Part shown: one piece after another, positions 46,243-55,913 of the stretch
Numbering within the stretch: the first letter of the stretch is position 1
Layout of the letters: every line of letters begins with the position of its first letter
Source: Sphingobacterium multivorum
GTDB taxonomy: Bacteria > Bacteroidota > Bacteroidia > Sphingobacteriales > Sphingobacteriaceae
Length of the DNA: 64,000 bases
Direction: 5' to 3'
NCBI RefSeq assembly: GCF_900457465.1
Contig: NZ_UAUU01000008.1
Coordinates: 640,855 to 704,854, forward strand
Translations under genes and position numbers: made by a program
The notes under the pieces: generated by a model
The model's input: only the letters and a program-made list of their open reading frames with translations
The model's database searches: none
What the model was told of the DNA's origin: nothing

Positions 46243-46746
46243 TTAGGGCTGGACTAGGTTTTGTTCGTTGAAATAGTTTATCTGAGCCTGTAACTCCTCA
46301 TGTATCCAAGGGTACTTTTTTCGTAGGTTATTTAAGATGTCCAGGCAGTTGACCAATACAGCGACAGGACATGCAGGTTCGATCATCCATTGGAAGGAAT
46401 GCTCGATAATTTCTTCTTCTATCTCATTTTGAAGTATATATTCTTTATTTTTTTTAGACGTTAAAAATAATAGAATTTTAGTATAGCTTCTAAGACAACT
46501 CCAGTTTTTTTGTTTTTTTAAATTGTTCAAGAATTGCGGGAGAACAGATTTTAGCAACGCTGTATTCTTTAAAACGATGGTTTCAAATACCCATGCGGCG
46601 CGAAAGGCAACCTTTTTATCCTTCTCTAAGGAGATGTTCAGCAGATCAGCCAGGGTTATTCCTTGGAGCATCTCCAAAGAAAAATCCGTTACCTCGAAAG
46701 ATCTCAAGGTAACGGATAAAAATGCTAATTTTTCATTGTAGGTCAT
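46243..46746 (-). CDS. Hypothetical protein, all-helical (HEAT-like)
   Basis: Protein of 167 residues with no signal peptide or membrane segment. It is strongly helical with repeated patterns such as FRAAWVFETIVLKNTALLKS and VAVLVNCLDILNNLRKKYPW, suggesting a small helical-repeat (HEAT/ARM-like) fold. No family is recognised. It starts 7 bases after the S9 peptidase stop on the same strand, so the two probably share a transcript. Confidence 0.7.
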   Translation of the reverse strand: MTYNEKLAFLSVTLRSFEVTDFSLEMLQGITLADLLNISLEKDKKVAFRAAWVFETIVLKNTALLKSVLPQFLNNLKKQKNWSCLRSYTKILLFLTSKKNKEYILQNEIEEEIIEHSFQWMIEPACPVAVLVNCLDILNNLRKKYPWIHEELQAQINYFNEQNLVQP

Positions 46747-46753
46747 GTAACCG

Positions 46754-49239
46754 TTATTTTTGTGGCTTTTCTCGATTCATTTCAGTCATGTCAACTTCGT
46801 TCATCTTGGAATCACCCAACAGATATTGGCTAAAGTAATCGCCCATTTTCCAGAAGAAATACTCCGTCATATCGCCAAAGCCATGTCTTTGTCCAGGTAA
46901 TAGCAGGAAATCAAATCTTTTGTTAGCCTTGATCAATGCGTCTACCATGCGAATTGAATTTGCCGGGTGCACATTGTTGTCAATGTCTCCTGTAGCGATA
47001 AGTAGTCTGCCTTTTAGGTTTTTTGCGAGCTCTGTATTTTTATTGATTTGGTAGGAGAATGTTGTATCGCCTTTAGCCGATACTTTTTCTGTCACCCCAT
47101 GATGACGCTCACTCCACCAGCGGTTGTAAATCTGATTTTCATGGTTTCCGGCGCCAGACACCGCAACTTTAAAGAAGTCAGGGTAAACAAGCATCGCCGC
47201 TGTAGACATAAAACCACCGCCGGAGTGACCAGTTATACCAACGCGGTTAATGTCGATGTATTTATAACGATCTGCGAGCTGTTCCGCCGCTACTTTTTTA
47301 TCTTCCAAACCATAATCGCGCAGATTGCCATATCCATAGGTATGATACCATTGCGAACGTGAAGGATGTCCACCACGGTTACCAACTGTGATGACGATAA
47401 AGCCAAACTGCGCTAGCCTGTCGATTCTGTCCATGCTTCTTCCAAAGGATTTATTGACAGCTTCGGTTTGAGGCCCAGGGTATACATATTCCACAATTGG
47501 ATAAGTTCGGGTACTGTCAAAGTCAAATGGTTTGTACATAACCCATAGAGATCCGTGGTGCCATCCCCAGCTTTCACTTTAAAAGGTTCTGGAAATTTGT
47601 AACCTGCAGCAAATAGCAAGGATAGGTCAGCTTTTTCCAGTGTCATTATTTTCTGTCCATTGCTATTGTATAAGACGGATTCAGGAGTCGTGTTTACTCT
47701 GGAGGAATTATTGACAAAATATCGGGAAGATTCGCTCACTTCCACTTGGTGGTCAAAGTTTCCTGGATTTAATAATTTAATTCCGGAACCATTTGTATTT
47801 ACACTGTACTGATGTAGATAATAGGGGTCTTCGTTTTTCTCACGTCCGATGCTGTAAAGTATAATGTTCCGGAAGCAGGGTCAAAGCCGGTAATTTCCTC
47901 CGTATGAAAAGCTCCTTTTGTAATTTGATTAATCAATTTTCCATTTGTGTCGTAGAGGTAGTAGTGGCCCCAGCCATCTCTTTCCGACCAATGAACTAAT
48001 TGCTTCTTGTTTTCGATCAGGAATGGTTTTTGAACATCCAGATATACATTGGAACGCTCCTGGATAATATTGTTTACCGTACCATTTATATTGACCTTTA
48101 GGAGATCAATTCGTTTCAGGTCGCGGCTAGAGCGTGAAATGTAAAACTCTTCGTTATTGCCCAGCCAATAGTTGGTAAAATAATCCTCTTTATAGAATTT
48201 TTATCCGGGGTTTTTGTCCAGGTAGAGACGGTCTGATTTTTAAACGCAGCTATATTGATGCGGCGTGGAGTTTTTGCTGCCGCGTCGAAGATATATAGTT
48301 CAGTTTCTGTCGAATCGACTTCGCCTGGCATTTGGTATTTATAAGTTTCAAGTGTCGGCCGGGATGAGCCAACATTATTGATTACCCATAAGGGCTTTAG
48401 AGAACGGTTGTCCTTTCTGGTCAAGGTAAAATAACGTCCATCCGGAGACCAGCTGATCCATACCCGCTTGCGTTTAGTATCGTTGTCTTTATCTTTTTCC
48501 TCACCCGTAGTTGTGCTATATTCATCACCGCCCCAAGCATAATATTGCACCCCGTCTTTTGTTATCTGGTGCTCAACAATGGTGCTGTCTTTTTCATCCT
48601 TTACCGCTTTAAGATAGTTGGATTTGTCCATCCAATACAAGTTGTAATCTTTCGCAAAATAGACTGTATTGGTGTCAGGCGAGAATGTCGCCCAACCCAA
48701 TGGCGGTTTTACCTTTGTCGAGTCGCTGATTTCTACCACAGACTGTGCTGCTAAGTCATATTCCAGATAAAATAGTTTCTTTTTGGTGGTATCGGACTTA
48801 TTCTTGAGCTTTTGTATTTCATCTTTGGATTTCACCGTATCTTTGGTGCTCTGAATCTGAAACCTCAATTTTTTTCTCATCTTCGGTAAATCGAAGGCCC
48901 TGTAATTCCAAATGTTGTGCATCTACAGGATTTTTAACGATTTTAGTAATTTGTGCGGCGAGGTTGTCGTTATTGAAAAGAAGTTCTTTCTTTTTCAGCG
49001 CAGGGTTTACAATGTACCAGTTTCTTCCCTGCGGACTTGCGTAATCATACCAAAAGCGATCGGAAAAATTGATCCAATTTGGTTTGATGCTGGGTCGAAA
49101 AAATCATTTTCTTTAATTTTTCAGGGGAGAATTTTGCAGCCAGCTGATAATTTGACTTTATAGGGGCTTCCTTCGCCTGTTGTGCAGTGCTAACATAGGG
49201 CAATAAGCTCGCCGCTAGGATTAAGTAGTACTTATGCAT
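46754..49239 (-). pseudogene. S9-family (dipeptidyl peptidase IV-like) peptidase, five frameshifts
   Basis: Secreted serine peptidase with an N-terminal beta-propeller and C-terminal alpha/beta hydrolase. It has a signal peptide (LILAASLLPYVSTAQ). The catalytic domain shows the nucleophile elbow VGITGHSGGGFMSTAA, the acid region ATGDIDNNVHPANS and the His in LLPGQRHGFGDM. The frame is broken near 49085, 48870 (T/A run), 48200 (A run), 47845 (GG for GGG) and 47535 (GGG for GGGG). Each is explained by one base, and the restored chain of about 828 residues matches family size. Propeller segments such as VWISWSPDGRYFTLTRKD are clear. It probably degrades exogenous peptides in the periplasm. Confidence 0.85.
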
Positions 49240-49326
49240 TAATAATATAGATAATTGTATAATAATGGTTCTGAACGTAAAAATATCTATTATTAGGTTC
49301 TTTTGCGAATGATTCGTGTAATAATC

Positions 49327-50757
49327 CTATGATGGATAGAAGTTTTCATTGAAATTGACCAGAAAAAGTTCCTTTGTTGCTCGGGTAACCCCAGTGTATA
49401 ACCATCTTAAAAATTCAAGATCCAACATATCATCGTTTATATAGCCCTGGTCAACAAACACGATTGGCCATTGACCGCCTTGTGCTTTATGGCAGGTAAT
49501 TGCAAATGCAAATTTAATCTGAAGCGCATTATAATAAGGGTCTTTTTTGATTGCTTCGAGCCTGTCCTTCTTATCCATGATATCGGCATAATCCAAGGCA
49601 ATCTCTTCGTAGAGAGCTTTTTGGCTTTCATAGGGCAGATTGGGGCCGTCTGTATAGAGGCTATCTAAGATAACGCGGCAGGTGATGGGTTCTATTTCGT
49701 CAATGTCTACAAATTCAAGTGTGACATCTGCAAATCGAAATCCATGCTGATCGTGGATGTTACTTACTTTTCGTACTTTGGCCATATCGCCATTTGCAAT
49801 AAATCCATCGCCCATGTTGTTTTCCTGTAACCAGAAGTAGTTGTTTTTTACAACCATAATATAATCTCCGCCCGTCAGTTCCTCGTCCCGGAACAAAATT
49901 CGGTTCCTTATATTTTGGTTGTATAAATTTGCAGATCGATTTGAACGGCAGATAATCATGGTATTTTCGAGTCCATATTTGTCATATGCATAGTTTATAC
50001 CTTCGATTAACCGTTCACCTGTCATTCTGTAAAGATCTTTAAATCCTTTTGTTATGAATTTTGGAAAAGGGGAGTCGTCTTGATCTTCTTCTGCCGAGGT
50101 TATCTCTTCGCGTATTTTGGTTGCATTGTACAATATACCGGAGTCTTTGGATTGGCGGACAACCGTGGTTAGCTCAAAAGGATAAACGCAAAGATGAAAT
50201 TCACTTTCGAGATAGCTTGGGTTTAAGGCAGGACTATCCAGGAGTCCTACAGGAGGTAATTGAGCCGTATCTCCAACAAATAATAGGGTACAGTTCTTCC
50301 CCGATTGTACATAACGGATCAAGTCGTCCAACAGGCTTGCCGAAAATGCATTCACAGGTCCGTTGGATATCATTGAAGCTTCATCGATGATAAATAAAGT
50401 GTCTTCGTGCAGGTTCTCCGCCAAGGTGAAATCCAGCTGAAATGATACAGCAGATTTTTTTCGGTATATTTTTTTGTGTATTGTCAGTGCTTTGCGACCA
50501 GAATAATAGGTGATCACTTTTGCCGCCCTGCCTGTTGGCGCCAGCAGAACAGCCTTTTTCCGTAATGCAGGCAGCACTTTAACCAGCGCCGAAATTAATG
50601 TTGTTTTTCCCGTACCAGCGTATCCTTTAAGTACAAAGCAGGATTGCTTGTCAAAAGCGAGAAGAAATTCTTGCAATAATTCGAAAGCCTCCAACTGCTG
50701 TTCGGTGGCTTGCCATGGGAATTGCTGTATTAACAGATTTTTGATGAACACCCTCAA
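49327..50757 (-). CDS. RecD-like ATP-dependent DNA helicase
   Basis: SF1 helicase of 476 residues. Walker A is FVLKGYAGTGKTTLISALVK, then VLLAPTGRAAKVITYY (motif Ia), LFIIDEASMIS (DExx), LLFVGDTAQLPPVG (motif III), an Arg-bearing FELTTVVRQSKDSG (motif IV), and the C-terminal UvrD_C_2 segment FAITCHKAQGGQWPIVFVDQ with WLYTGVTRATKELFLV (motif VI). It lacks the long N-terminal part of RecD2, so it is the short form common in Bacteroidota. Role in DNA repair or end processing is inferred. It is divergent from the DUF3822 operon. Confidence 0.9.
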   Translation of the reverse strand: MRVFIKNLLIQQFPWQATEQQLEAFELLQEFLLAFDKQSCFVLKGYAGTGKTTLISALVKVLPALRKKAVLLAPTGRAAKVITYYSGRKALTIHKKIYRKKSAVSFQLDFTLAENLHEDTLFIIDEASMISNGPVNAFSASLLDDLIRYVQSGKNCTLLFVGDTAQLPPVGLLDSPALNPSYLESEFHLCVYPFELTTVVRQSKDSGILYNATKIREEITSAEEDQDDSPFPKFITKGFKDLYRMTGERLIEGINYAYDKYGLENTMIICRSNRSANLYNQNIRNRILFRDEELTGGDYIMVVKNNYFWLQENNMGDGFIANGDMAKVRKVSNIHDQHGFRFADVTLEFVDIDEIEPITCRVILDSLYTDGPNLPYESQKALYEEIALDYADIMDKKDRLEAIKKDPYYNALQIKFAFAITCHKAQGGQWPIVFVDQGYINDDMLDLEFLRWLYTGVTRATKELFLVNFNENFYPS

Positions 50758-50771
50758 AGTTATTTAAAAGG

Positions 50772-50803
50772 TTTGTCTTATCCTCTAGAAAAAGCTATTT
50801 TTG
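50772..50803 (+). promoter_or_regulatory. Promoter of the DUF3822-rsmD-coaD operon
   Basis: TTTG (50772-50775), a 20-base gap and TATTTTTG (50796-50803) give a full Bacteroidota promoter 33 bases before the DUF3822 start. Confidence 0.7.
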
Positions 50804-50836
50804 CTCTAAGAAGTTTTAATTTTTACAATTCAGCGA

Positions 50837-51634
50837 ATGAATTATATTTCAAAACAATTTAATATTCATTATTTACCGGAGTACAATCTTTTGGTCAAGG
50901 CTGGCTTTCAGAAGGATGTCTTGGCGGTGGTTGATAAAAAGTCGATCGCACCGATTTTGATCGAGTATCCGTCTGAGGAGCCAATTTTGGATGCCACACG
51001 GATTATGAGCCTTCCGTTTCGATTTGTCCGCGTTGTGATACCACATCAAACTTTTACGTTTATTCCAAAAGAATTTTTTCTGAGCGAAAATATCAGCGAT
51101 TACCTACAGTTTTTAGGTACAACTGATCTTGAAAATACATTTAGCTATTCTTTAGATAATCTTAATTTAGTTGCTGTATACCAGTTTGATGGGCTTTTAT
51201 TAAATAGGTGGAAGCGGTTGTTTCCTGATGCTGTTATACTTCCCGAATTTGCGGTTGTGCTTGATCGTGCCCAGGAGCGTGTATCTATTAGAGGGAGTGT
51301 GCTGGGGCTTCATTTTGTAGCTGAAAATACAGTTGATTTTTATCTGTTTAAAAACGGGGTTTTTCAGCTTTATAATAGTTTTGAAATTCATAATCTTGAT
51401 GATATCAGCTACTATGTCCTTAATATTTTAACACAATTCAATCTAGGAGACTCCATCAATAAAGTGCTCCTTTCAGGAGAAATTCCAAATGAATCCTATT
51501 ATAAACGTATCTCTACTTATGCGGGTGATATCGAAATATTGGATTTGAAGACAAAAGTCGTATTGGCGGATAGCGAGATCGAGTCAAATTTGACCCCATA
51601 TAATGTATTGTTTGATTCTATACTATGCGAATAA
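50837..51634 (+). CDS. DUF3822-family protein
   Basis: Protein of 265 residues of the Bacteroidota DUF3822 family, which has an actin/ASKHA-like appearance but no known function. It has no signal peptide. It overlaps the start of rsmD by 10 bases and leads the rsmD-coaD operon, an arrangement recurring in the phylum (general knowledge). Recognition rests on that context plus length; no catalytic motif is visible. Confidence 0.8.
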   Translation: MNYISKQFNIHYLPEYNLLVKAGFQKDVLAVVDKKSIAPILIEYPSEEPILDATRIMSLPFRFVRVVIPHQTFTFIPKEFFLSENISDYLQFLGTTDLENTFSYSLDNLNLVAVYQFDGLLLNRWKRLFPDAVILPEFAVVLDRAQERVSIRGSVLGLHFVAENTVDFYLFKNGVFQLYNSFEIHNLDDISYYVLNILTQFNLGDSINKVLLSGEIPNESYYKRISTYAGDIEILDLKTKVVLADSEIESNLTPYNVLFDSILCE

Positions 51635-52164
51635 TCGGAGGTCGTTTAGGTGGTTTAAGGCTGAACCCACCAACCAATTTACCTGTGAGGCCAACCACGG
51701 ATATCGCTAAGGAAGCGCTGTTTAATATTTTACAGAACCGACTGGATTTTGATAGTTTAAAGTGTCTGGATCTTTTTGCAGGAACAGGAAATATTAGTTT
51801 TGAGCTCGCATCGCGAGATGTGGAGTCAGTAGATGCAATAGATCTTCATTTCAAATGTGTGCAATATATCAATGAAACAGCCGGGAAGATGAAACTGGAG
51901 CAAATTAAAGCAAGGAAAGCCGATGTATTTAAGTTTATTGCCAGCTGTAAGAATACCTATGATTTTATTTTTGCAGACCCACCTTATGATATTCCTAAAT
52001 TGCCACAATTGCCAAAATTAATTTTTGAACAGGAATTGCTGCATGAACATGGGCTCCTTGTTGTTGAGCATCCGTCAACAAGACAAATGGAAGATCATCC
52101 AAATTTTATAGAAACTAGAAAATACGGGTATTCATCATTTTCTTTTTACGCTAAGACTATCTAA
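51625..52164 (+). CDS. rsmD: 16S rRNA (guanine966-N2)-methyltransferase
   Basis: SAM-dependent rRNA methyltransferase of 179 residues. The N-terminal MRIIGGRLGGLRLNPPTN and RPTTDIAKEALFNIL are RsmD signatures. Motif I is CLDLFAGTGNISFELASR and the catalytic motif IV is FIFADPPYDIP (DPPY). The start overlaps DUF3822 by 10 bases, and the stop is 1 base before coaD. Confidence 0.93.
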   Translation: MRIIGGRLGGLRLNPPTNLPVRPTTDIAKEALFNILQNRLDFDSLKCLDLFAGTGNISFELASRDVESVDAIDLHFKCVQYINETAGKMKLEQIKARKADVFKFIASCKNTYDFIFADPPYDIPKLPQLPKLIFEQELLHEHGLLVVEHPSTRQMEDHPNFIETRKYGYSSFSFYAKTI

Positions 52165-52165
52165 T

Positions 52166-52642
52166 ATGAAAATTGCTGTTTTTCCGGGCTCTTTTGACCC
52201 CTTTACATTAGCTCATCAAGATCTTGTTGAGAGAGCAATGCCGCTATTTGATAAAATTATTATTGCAGTGGGCTATAACGCCAATAAAAAAGGAATGTTA
52301 GATCACGACGAACGGGTAGATTCAATTAGCCGTGTTTTTAACGATGTGAGTAGGGTTGAGGTGCATAAATATAAAGGTCTTACAGTAGATTTCTGTAAGC
52401 AAGTTAAAGCACGTTTTATATTGCGTGGGCTCCGAAATACCAATGATTTTGAATTTGAAAATGCTGTTGCTCAAAATAATTTGTTGCTCAATAATGATGT
52501 TGAAAGCTATTTTTTGATGAGTAGATCTGGAAAGGCACATATTTCTTCATCCATTGTTAGAGACGTGTGGTTTAATGGAGGAGATATCAGTGCGATGGTG
52601 CCTGTTTCCATTTTATCCTGCCTGAATGAAAAAATAAGATAA
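52166..52642 (+). CDS. coaD: Phosphopantetheine adenylyltransferase
   Basis: Penultimate enzyme of coenzyme A synthesis, 158 residues. The nucleotidyltransferase motif is AVFPGSFDPFTLAHQDLVER (the usual T/HxGH His is in LAHQD). RFILRGLRNTNDFEFENAVA and the ISSSIVRDVWFNGGD end (ISSTxVR equivalent) are typical. It is last in the operon; a weak hairpin follows. Confidence 0.95.
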   Translation: MKIAVFPGSFDPFTLAHQDLVERAMPLFDKIIIAVGYNANKKGMLDHDERVDSISRVFNDVSRVEVHKYKGLTVDFCKQVKARFILRGLRNTNDFEFENAVAQNNLLLNNDVESYFLMSRSGKAHISSSIVRDVWFNGGDISAMVPVSILSCLNEKIR

Positions 52643-52683
52643 GTTGCCTCAGGTTGATAAAAGAGATATTTAACAAAAAATGG

Positions 52684-52706
52684 CCAACAGGATATTATTT
52701 TGTTGG
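52684..52706. terminator. Possible hairpin between coaD and aldo/keto reductase
   Basis: Short inverted repeat CCAACA / TGTTGG with an 11-base loop in the 244-base convergent gap, followed by T-rich DNA. It is weak; the rest of the gap holds nothing recognisable. Confidence 0.3.
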
Positions 52707-52886
52707 ACATTATTTATAGCTGAAAAACAGAGGTTTATATTTGTTATCTAAATCATCTGTTTTCTTTATTTTAGAACAGCTCACTTTCTTCTATACGGTA
52801 TGGCCAAATATTATTTGGTAACTTGATTAGTATATTTTTAATGTTCTTATTTTCAATATACTAGATTGTTTTTTTGTGCTTTTGGT

Positions 52887-53840
52887 CTAGTAATCGCTTG
52901 CTTGGTTTAAGAGGTAATACTCTTCCGGTGTCAGCTTGATTTCTACAGCTCTGCTAAGTTCTTCGAGCTGCTGGATACTAGTTGCACTCACTATTGGCGC
53001 TGTAACTGAAGGCCTGTGTAAACTCCACGCTAATGCTATAGCTGACATGCTAGCTTGTTGTGTATGTGCTATCTCAGCCAACACATCTAAAATGCGCAGA
53101 CCGCGGGTGTTAAACTTGTCTTTTAATGCGTCATAACGCTTGGCACCTTTGATGTCATCAATAGAGCGGTATTTACCCGACAGGAAACCACTGGCAAGTG
53201 AATAATAGCTGATGACGCCAAGATGATTATCGAGGGCCAATTGTTCATACTGCTCTTCGTATTTCATCCGGTCGTAAAGGTTATATTCGGGCTGAATAGC
53301 GATATAATACGGTAAATTGTGGTCTTCGGCTATACGAAGGGATTCTGAAATCCGTTCTGGACTTAGGTTGGAAGCACCGATCCATTTTATTTTCCCCTTC
53401 TGTATCAGGTGATGATAAGCCTCCAGTGTTTCATCGATTCCAGTTGTCAGATCATCGTGATGAGATTGATAAAGATCGATTGTGTCTACATTCAATCGCA
53501 GGAGTGAATCTTCCACAGATTTAATAATATACTCTTTTTTAAGATTAGGTTTACTATTGTCTATTCGACGTCCGCCGACTTTTGTTGCAATCTGAATTTT
53601 ATCGCGAATATCTCTTTTGCTGATCCATTTGCCAATGATTGTTTCTGATTCTGACCCACTGTGTCCCGGCACCCAATGTGAATAGTTGTTGGATGTATCA
53701 ATAAGACTGAATCCCATATCGATAAAAGCATCTAACAGAGCGAAAGACTGTTTCTCATCGACGGTCCAGCCAAATACATTTCCACCGAAAACAAGAGGTT
53801 TGAATTCAATTTCACTGTTTCCGAGTTTTACTTTTTCCAT
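52887..53840 (-). CDS. Aldo/keto reductase
   Basis: NADPH-dependent (beta/alpha)8-barrel oxidoreductase of 317 residues from the Met at 53840 (an upstream Met at 53846 adds two residues). The catalytic tetrad elements are SLIDTSNNYSHW (Asp and Tyr), KIQIATKVGG (Lys) and LYQSHHDD (His). Cofactor binding is via IGASNLSPERISE and the C-terminal PIVSATSIQQLEELS. It resembles the YghZ/Tas group of the family. Substrate unknown. Confidence 0.9.
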   Translation of the reverse strand: MEKVKLGNSEIEFKPLVFGGNVFGWTVDEKQSFALLDAFIDMGFSLIDTSNNYSHWVPGHSGSESETIIGKWISKRDIRDKIQIATKVGGRRIDNSKPNLKKEYIIKSVEDSLLRLNVDTIDLYQSHHDDLTTGIDETLEAYHHLIQKGKIKWIGASNLSPERISESLRIAEDHNLPYYIAIQPEYNLYDRMKYEEQYEQLALDNHLGVISYYSLASGFLSGKYRSIDDIKGAKRYDALKDKFNTRGLRILDVLAEIAHTQQASMSAIALAWSLHRPSVTAPIVSATSIQQLEELSRAVEIKLTPEEYYLLNQASDY

Positions 53841-53972
53841 GATCATTTGATTGTTTTCTGATTAAAAATACGTAAAAAAGGTCGTTTTCAATCGTTCTAT
53901 AGGGCAATGAAAAGTTTTTTTAAAATTTTCTCATTCATTTTCAATGAGTTTTAAAAATGATCAGTATAGTGA

Positions 53973-54003
53973 TTTGGAATAATAAAAACTTTACTTACTT
54001 TTG
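53973..54003 (+). promoter_or_regulatory. Promoter of tRNA-Leu
   Basis: TTTG (53973-53976), a 19-base gap and TACTTTTG (53996-54003), a full Bacteroidota promoter. The -7 element is the same octamer as at the tRNA-His gene. Confidence 0.78.
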
Positions 54004-54022
54004 CATCATCCCAAACGGATAT

Positions 54023-54102
54023 GCCCGGATGGCGGAATTGGTAGACGCGCTGGTCTCAAACACCAGTGGGAAACCGTGCCGGTTCGACTCCGGCTCCGGG
54101 TA
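54023..54102 (+). tRNA. tRNA-Leu (CAA)
   Basis: 80-base cloverleaf: acceptor GCCCGGA/TCCGGGT, D arm GCG/CGC, anticodon arm CTGGT-CTCAAAC-ACCAG with anticodon CAA, long variable arm as in class II tRNAs, and T arm GCCGG-TTCGACT-CCGGC. The discriminator is A; CCA is not encoded. Confidence 0.97.
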
Positions 54103-54104
54103 CT

Positions 54105-54133
54105 AAAGCTTCTCAATCGAGAAGCTTTTTTTA
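54105..54133 (+). terminator. Terminator of tRNA-Leu
   Basis: Perfect 10-base inverted repeat AAAGCTTCTC / GAGAAGCTTT with a 4-base loop and a T-run, 2 bases after the tRNA. Confidence 0.85.
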
Positions 54134-54307
54134 TTTACTGACTATTTTTTATACTTAGCTTAGCGTAGTTTCGCGCGGTTCCTTATTCATTTCCAAAATG
54201 AATGGTCTTATTCTTCTGGTTCTAAAACTTTTTTCCATTAAAATGTAATAGAAATAAAAAACACCACAATACAGCGTATTATGGTGTTACATGAATATGT
54301 GGTTTGA

Positions 54308-54727
54308 TTAGTTTTTTGCTAAGACCATTTCTGGTTCTTCTTTTCCGCCATGACAGGTTTTACAGGAAATAGCTTTGGCAGGCGAGCTATCCCAGCTTCG
54401 ATTAAAATACTTTTTGTTTATCTTTTGGGTCATCTTAATCATCGCTCGTCCAATCTCTTTTTTGTGGTTATCATCACTCGCAAAATCCATTTTTTTGGGA
54501 TCTTCCTTCGACGGTGCATGACAGAAACCACATTTTACACCCAATGCGACATTAAATTCCTTCATAGTGGAAATCAATTCATCGTGGGAGATATTTTTGG
54601 GAAGAACTTTGAGATTAGTCGGTTTTGGTTCTTCTTTAGGTTTTTCCTGTTGGAAGCTAAATGCACTCAAAGCAATGGCAATAGCAAACACAGATGCAAT
54701 TGCACCTAATTTATTTATTTCTTTCAT
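54308..54727 (-). CDS. Di-heme c-type cytochrome, exported
   Basis: Small secreted cytochrome of 139 residues with an N-terminal signal (AIAIALSAFSFQQE) and two CxxCH heme sites, KCGFCHAPS (about residue 76) and SCKTCHGGK (about 121), separated by a helical stretch with two conserved Met (MIKMTQ). The layout resembles the cytochrome c proteins of Bacteroidota that are annotated near photosystem P840-type cytochromes. It is an electron carrier in the periplasm; partner unknown. No other respiratory gene adjoins it. Confidence 0.88.
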   Translation of the reverse strand: MKEINKLGAIASVFAIAIALSAFSFQQEKPKEEPKPTNLKVLPKNISHDELISTMKEFNVALGVKCGFCHAPSKEDPKKMDFASDDNHKKEIGRAMIKMTQKINKKYFNRSWDSSPAKAISCKTCHGGKEEPEMVLAKN

Positions 54728-54818
54728 TTCTCTTTTCCTTTATGCTTACCTAAATATAGGGAGAAAGAGATAATTTTCAAACAGAAAATGAAGTTAATAT
54801 GACAATTTAGATTGATTA

Positions 54819-55202
54819 TTATTTACGTACTGCATTATCCACAACCCAAGATTGGCTATTGGATTGATAATTAATTTTTAGCAACTTTCCTTCGATCTTC
54901 ACGTCTTTTAAGAGTGTTGTATCAGTAGAAGTCCAAGTGCTATCATTGGTTTTATCAAATCGAACGCCTGTAATATTTGGGATGCCTGTGAAAAACTCAA
55001 TTTTATAGGTATCGGTACCATCACGAAGCACCCGTATCAGGCGATTATCCCGGTCCACTTCAATGGAATTGCCTTGGTATTTAACACGACCGATAAAGCT
55101 GCCGGAAGCGTCCGCAGCACCACCTGTATTTTCATTTTTTTTACACGAGATAAATAAGATAACGAATAAAACGGACGAGACTAAAGGCTTAAACAACTTC
55201 AT
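54819..55202 (-). CDS. Hypothetical lipoprotein
   Basis: Lipoprotein of 127 residues; the Met at 55202 (MKLFKPLVSSVLF) is chosen because it begins a clean signal ending in the lipobox LFISCKKN. The remainder is beta-rich (SFIGRVKYQGNSIEVDRDNR and KIEGKLLKINYQSNSQSWVV). No family is recognised. It may be transcribed with the DUF1345 gene upstream on the same strand. Confidence 0.72.
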   Translation of the reverse strand: MKLFKPLVSSVLFVILFISCKKNENTGGAADASGSFIGRVKYQGNSIEVDRDNRLIRVLRDGTDTYKIEFFTGIPNITGVRFDKTNDSTWTSTDTTLLKDVKIEGKLLKINYQSNSQSWVVDNAVRK

Positions 55203-55245
55203 GTGTGTAATTTTTGTGCTAAAATAAGCTTTTTTGGCCAAAATC

Positions 55246-55902
55246 TCAATTGATCAATCCAGAAATGATGTTAATGGTCAATGCAACGACAAACGTATTT
55301 AAAGCAAAGGAGAGGAGGCCATGAAATAATGCTACTCTTCTTATTTTTTTTGACGATATTTCCACATCAGATACTTGAAAGGTACAGCCCATCACAAATG
55401 AAAAATAAGCAAAATCTAAATAATCTGGATGGTCATCTCCTGGAAACTCCAGTCCAGCTCCATTTGCGTGATGTTCGTAGTATAATCGCGCATAATGAAA
55501 GGTGTATATGGTGTGAACCAATATCCATGAAGCCAACATGGCCAGCATACAAATAATGATAATGTAGGCATCATTCAGCTGTTTATCCTTACTTGATATG
55601 ATAATCATTAATACTGAAATAAAACAGCCTATGGTCACTAAAATAATAAAAAGGGATACAAAGAGACGGCTGCCATCTTCTTGCTGTGCTTTGCGCGCAA
55701 TGGTAGAAATAGGTGTGGTGTAGAATGTATACCAAGATATAGAAACGTAGGCAAGACAAAAACCAAACCAGCACAACATTAAATTGAGCAAGGGAATGGT
55801 TTTAATGGGAGAGATGAAGTAGATCAATAAAAAAATACAGACCGAAATCATTGCCCTATGAATGGATTGCATTCGATGTAGGTAATAGTTTATTTTTTCC
55901 AT
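55246..55902 (-). CDS. DUF1345-family membrane protein
   Basis: Integral membrane protein of 218 residues with about five helices. The Met at 55902 is chosen. Characteristic of DUF1345 are ISWYTFYTTPISTIARKAQQE and the later ILVHTIYTFHYARLYYEHHA, followed by PDYLDFAYFSFVMGCTFQVS and SFALNTFVVALTINIISGLI. The family's function is unknown. It overlaps the end of the upstream lipoprotein gene, so it is likely co-transcribed. Confidence 0.85.
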   Translation of the reverse strand: MEKINYYLHRMQSIHRAMISVCIFLLIYFISPIKTIPLLNLMLCWFGFCLAYVSISWYTFYTTPISTIARKAQQEDGSRLFVSLFIILVTIGCFISVLMIIISSKDKQLNDAYIIIICMLAMLASWILVHTIYTFHYARLYYEHHANGAGLEFPGDDHPDYLDFAYFSFVMGCTFQVSDVEISSKKIRRVALFHGLLSFALNTFVVALTINIISGLIN

Positions 55903-55913
55903 TTCACGTTGTA

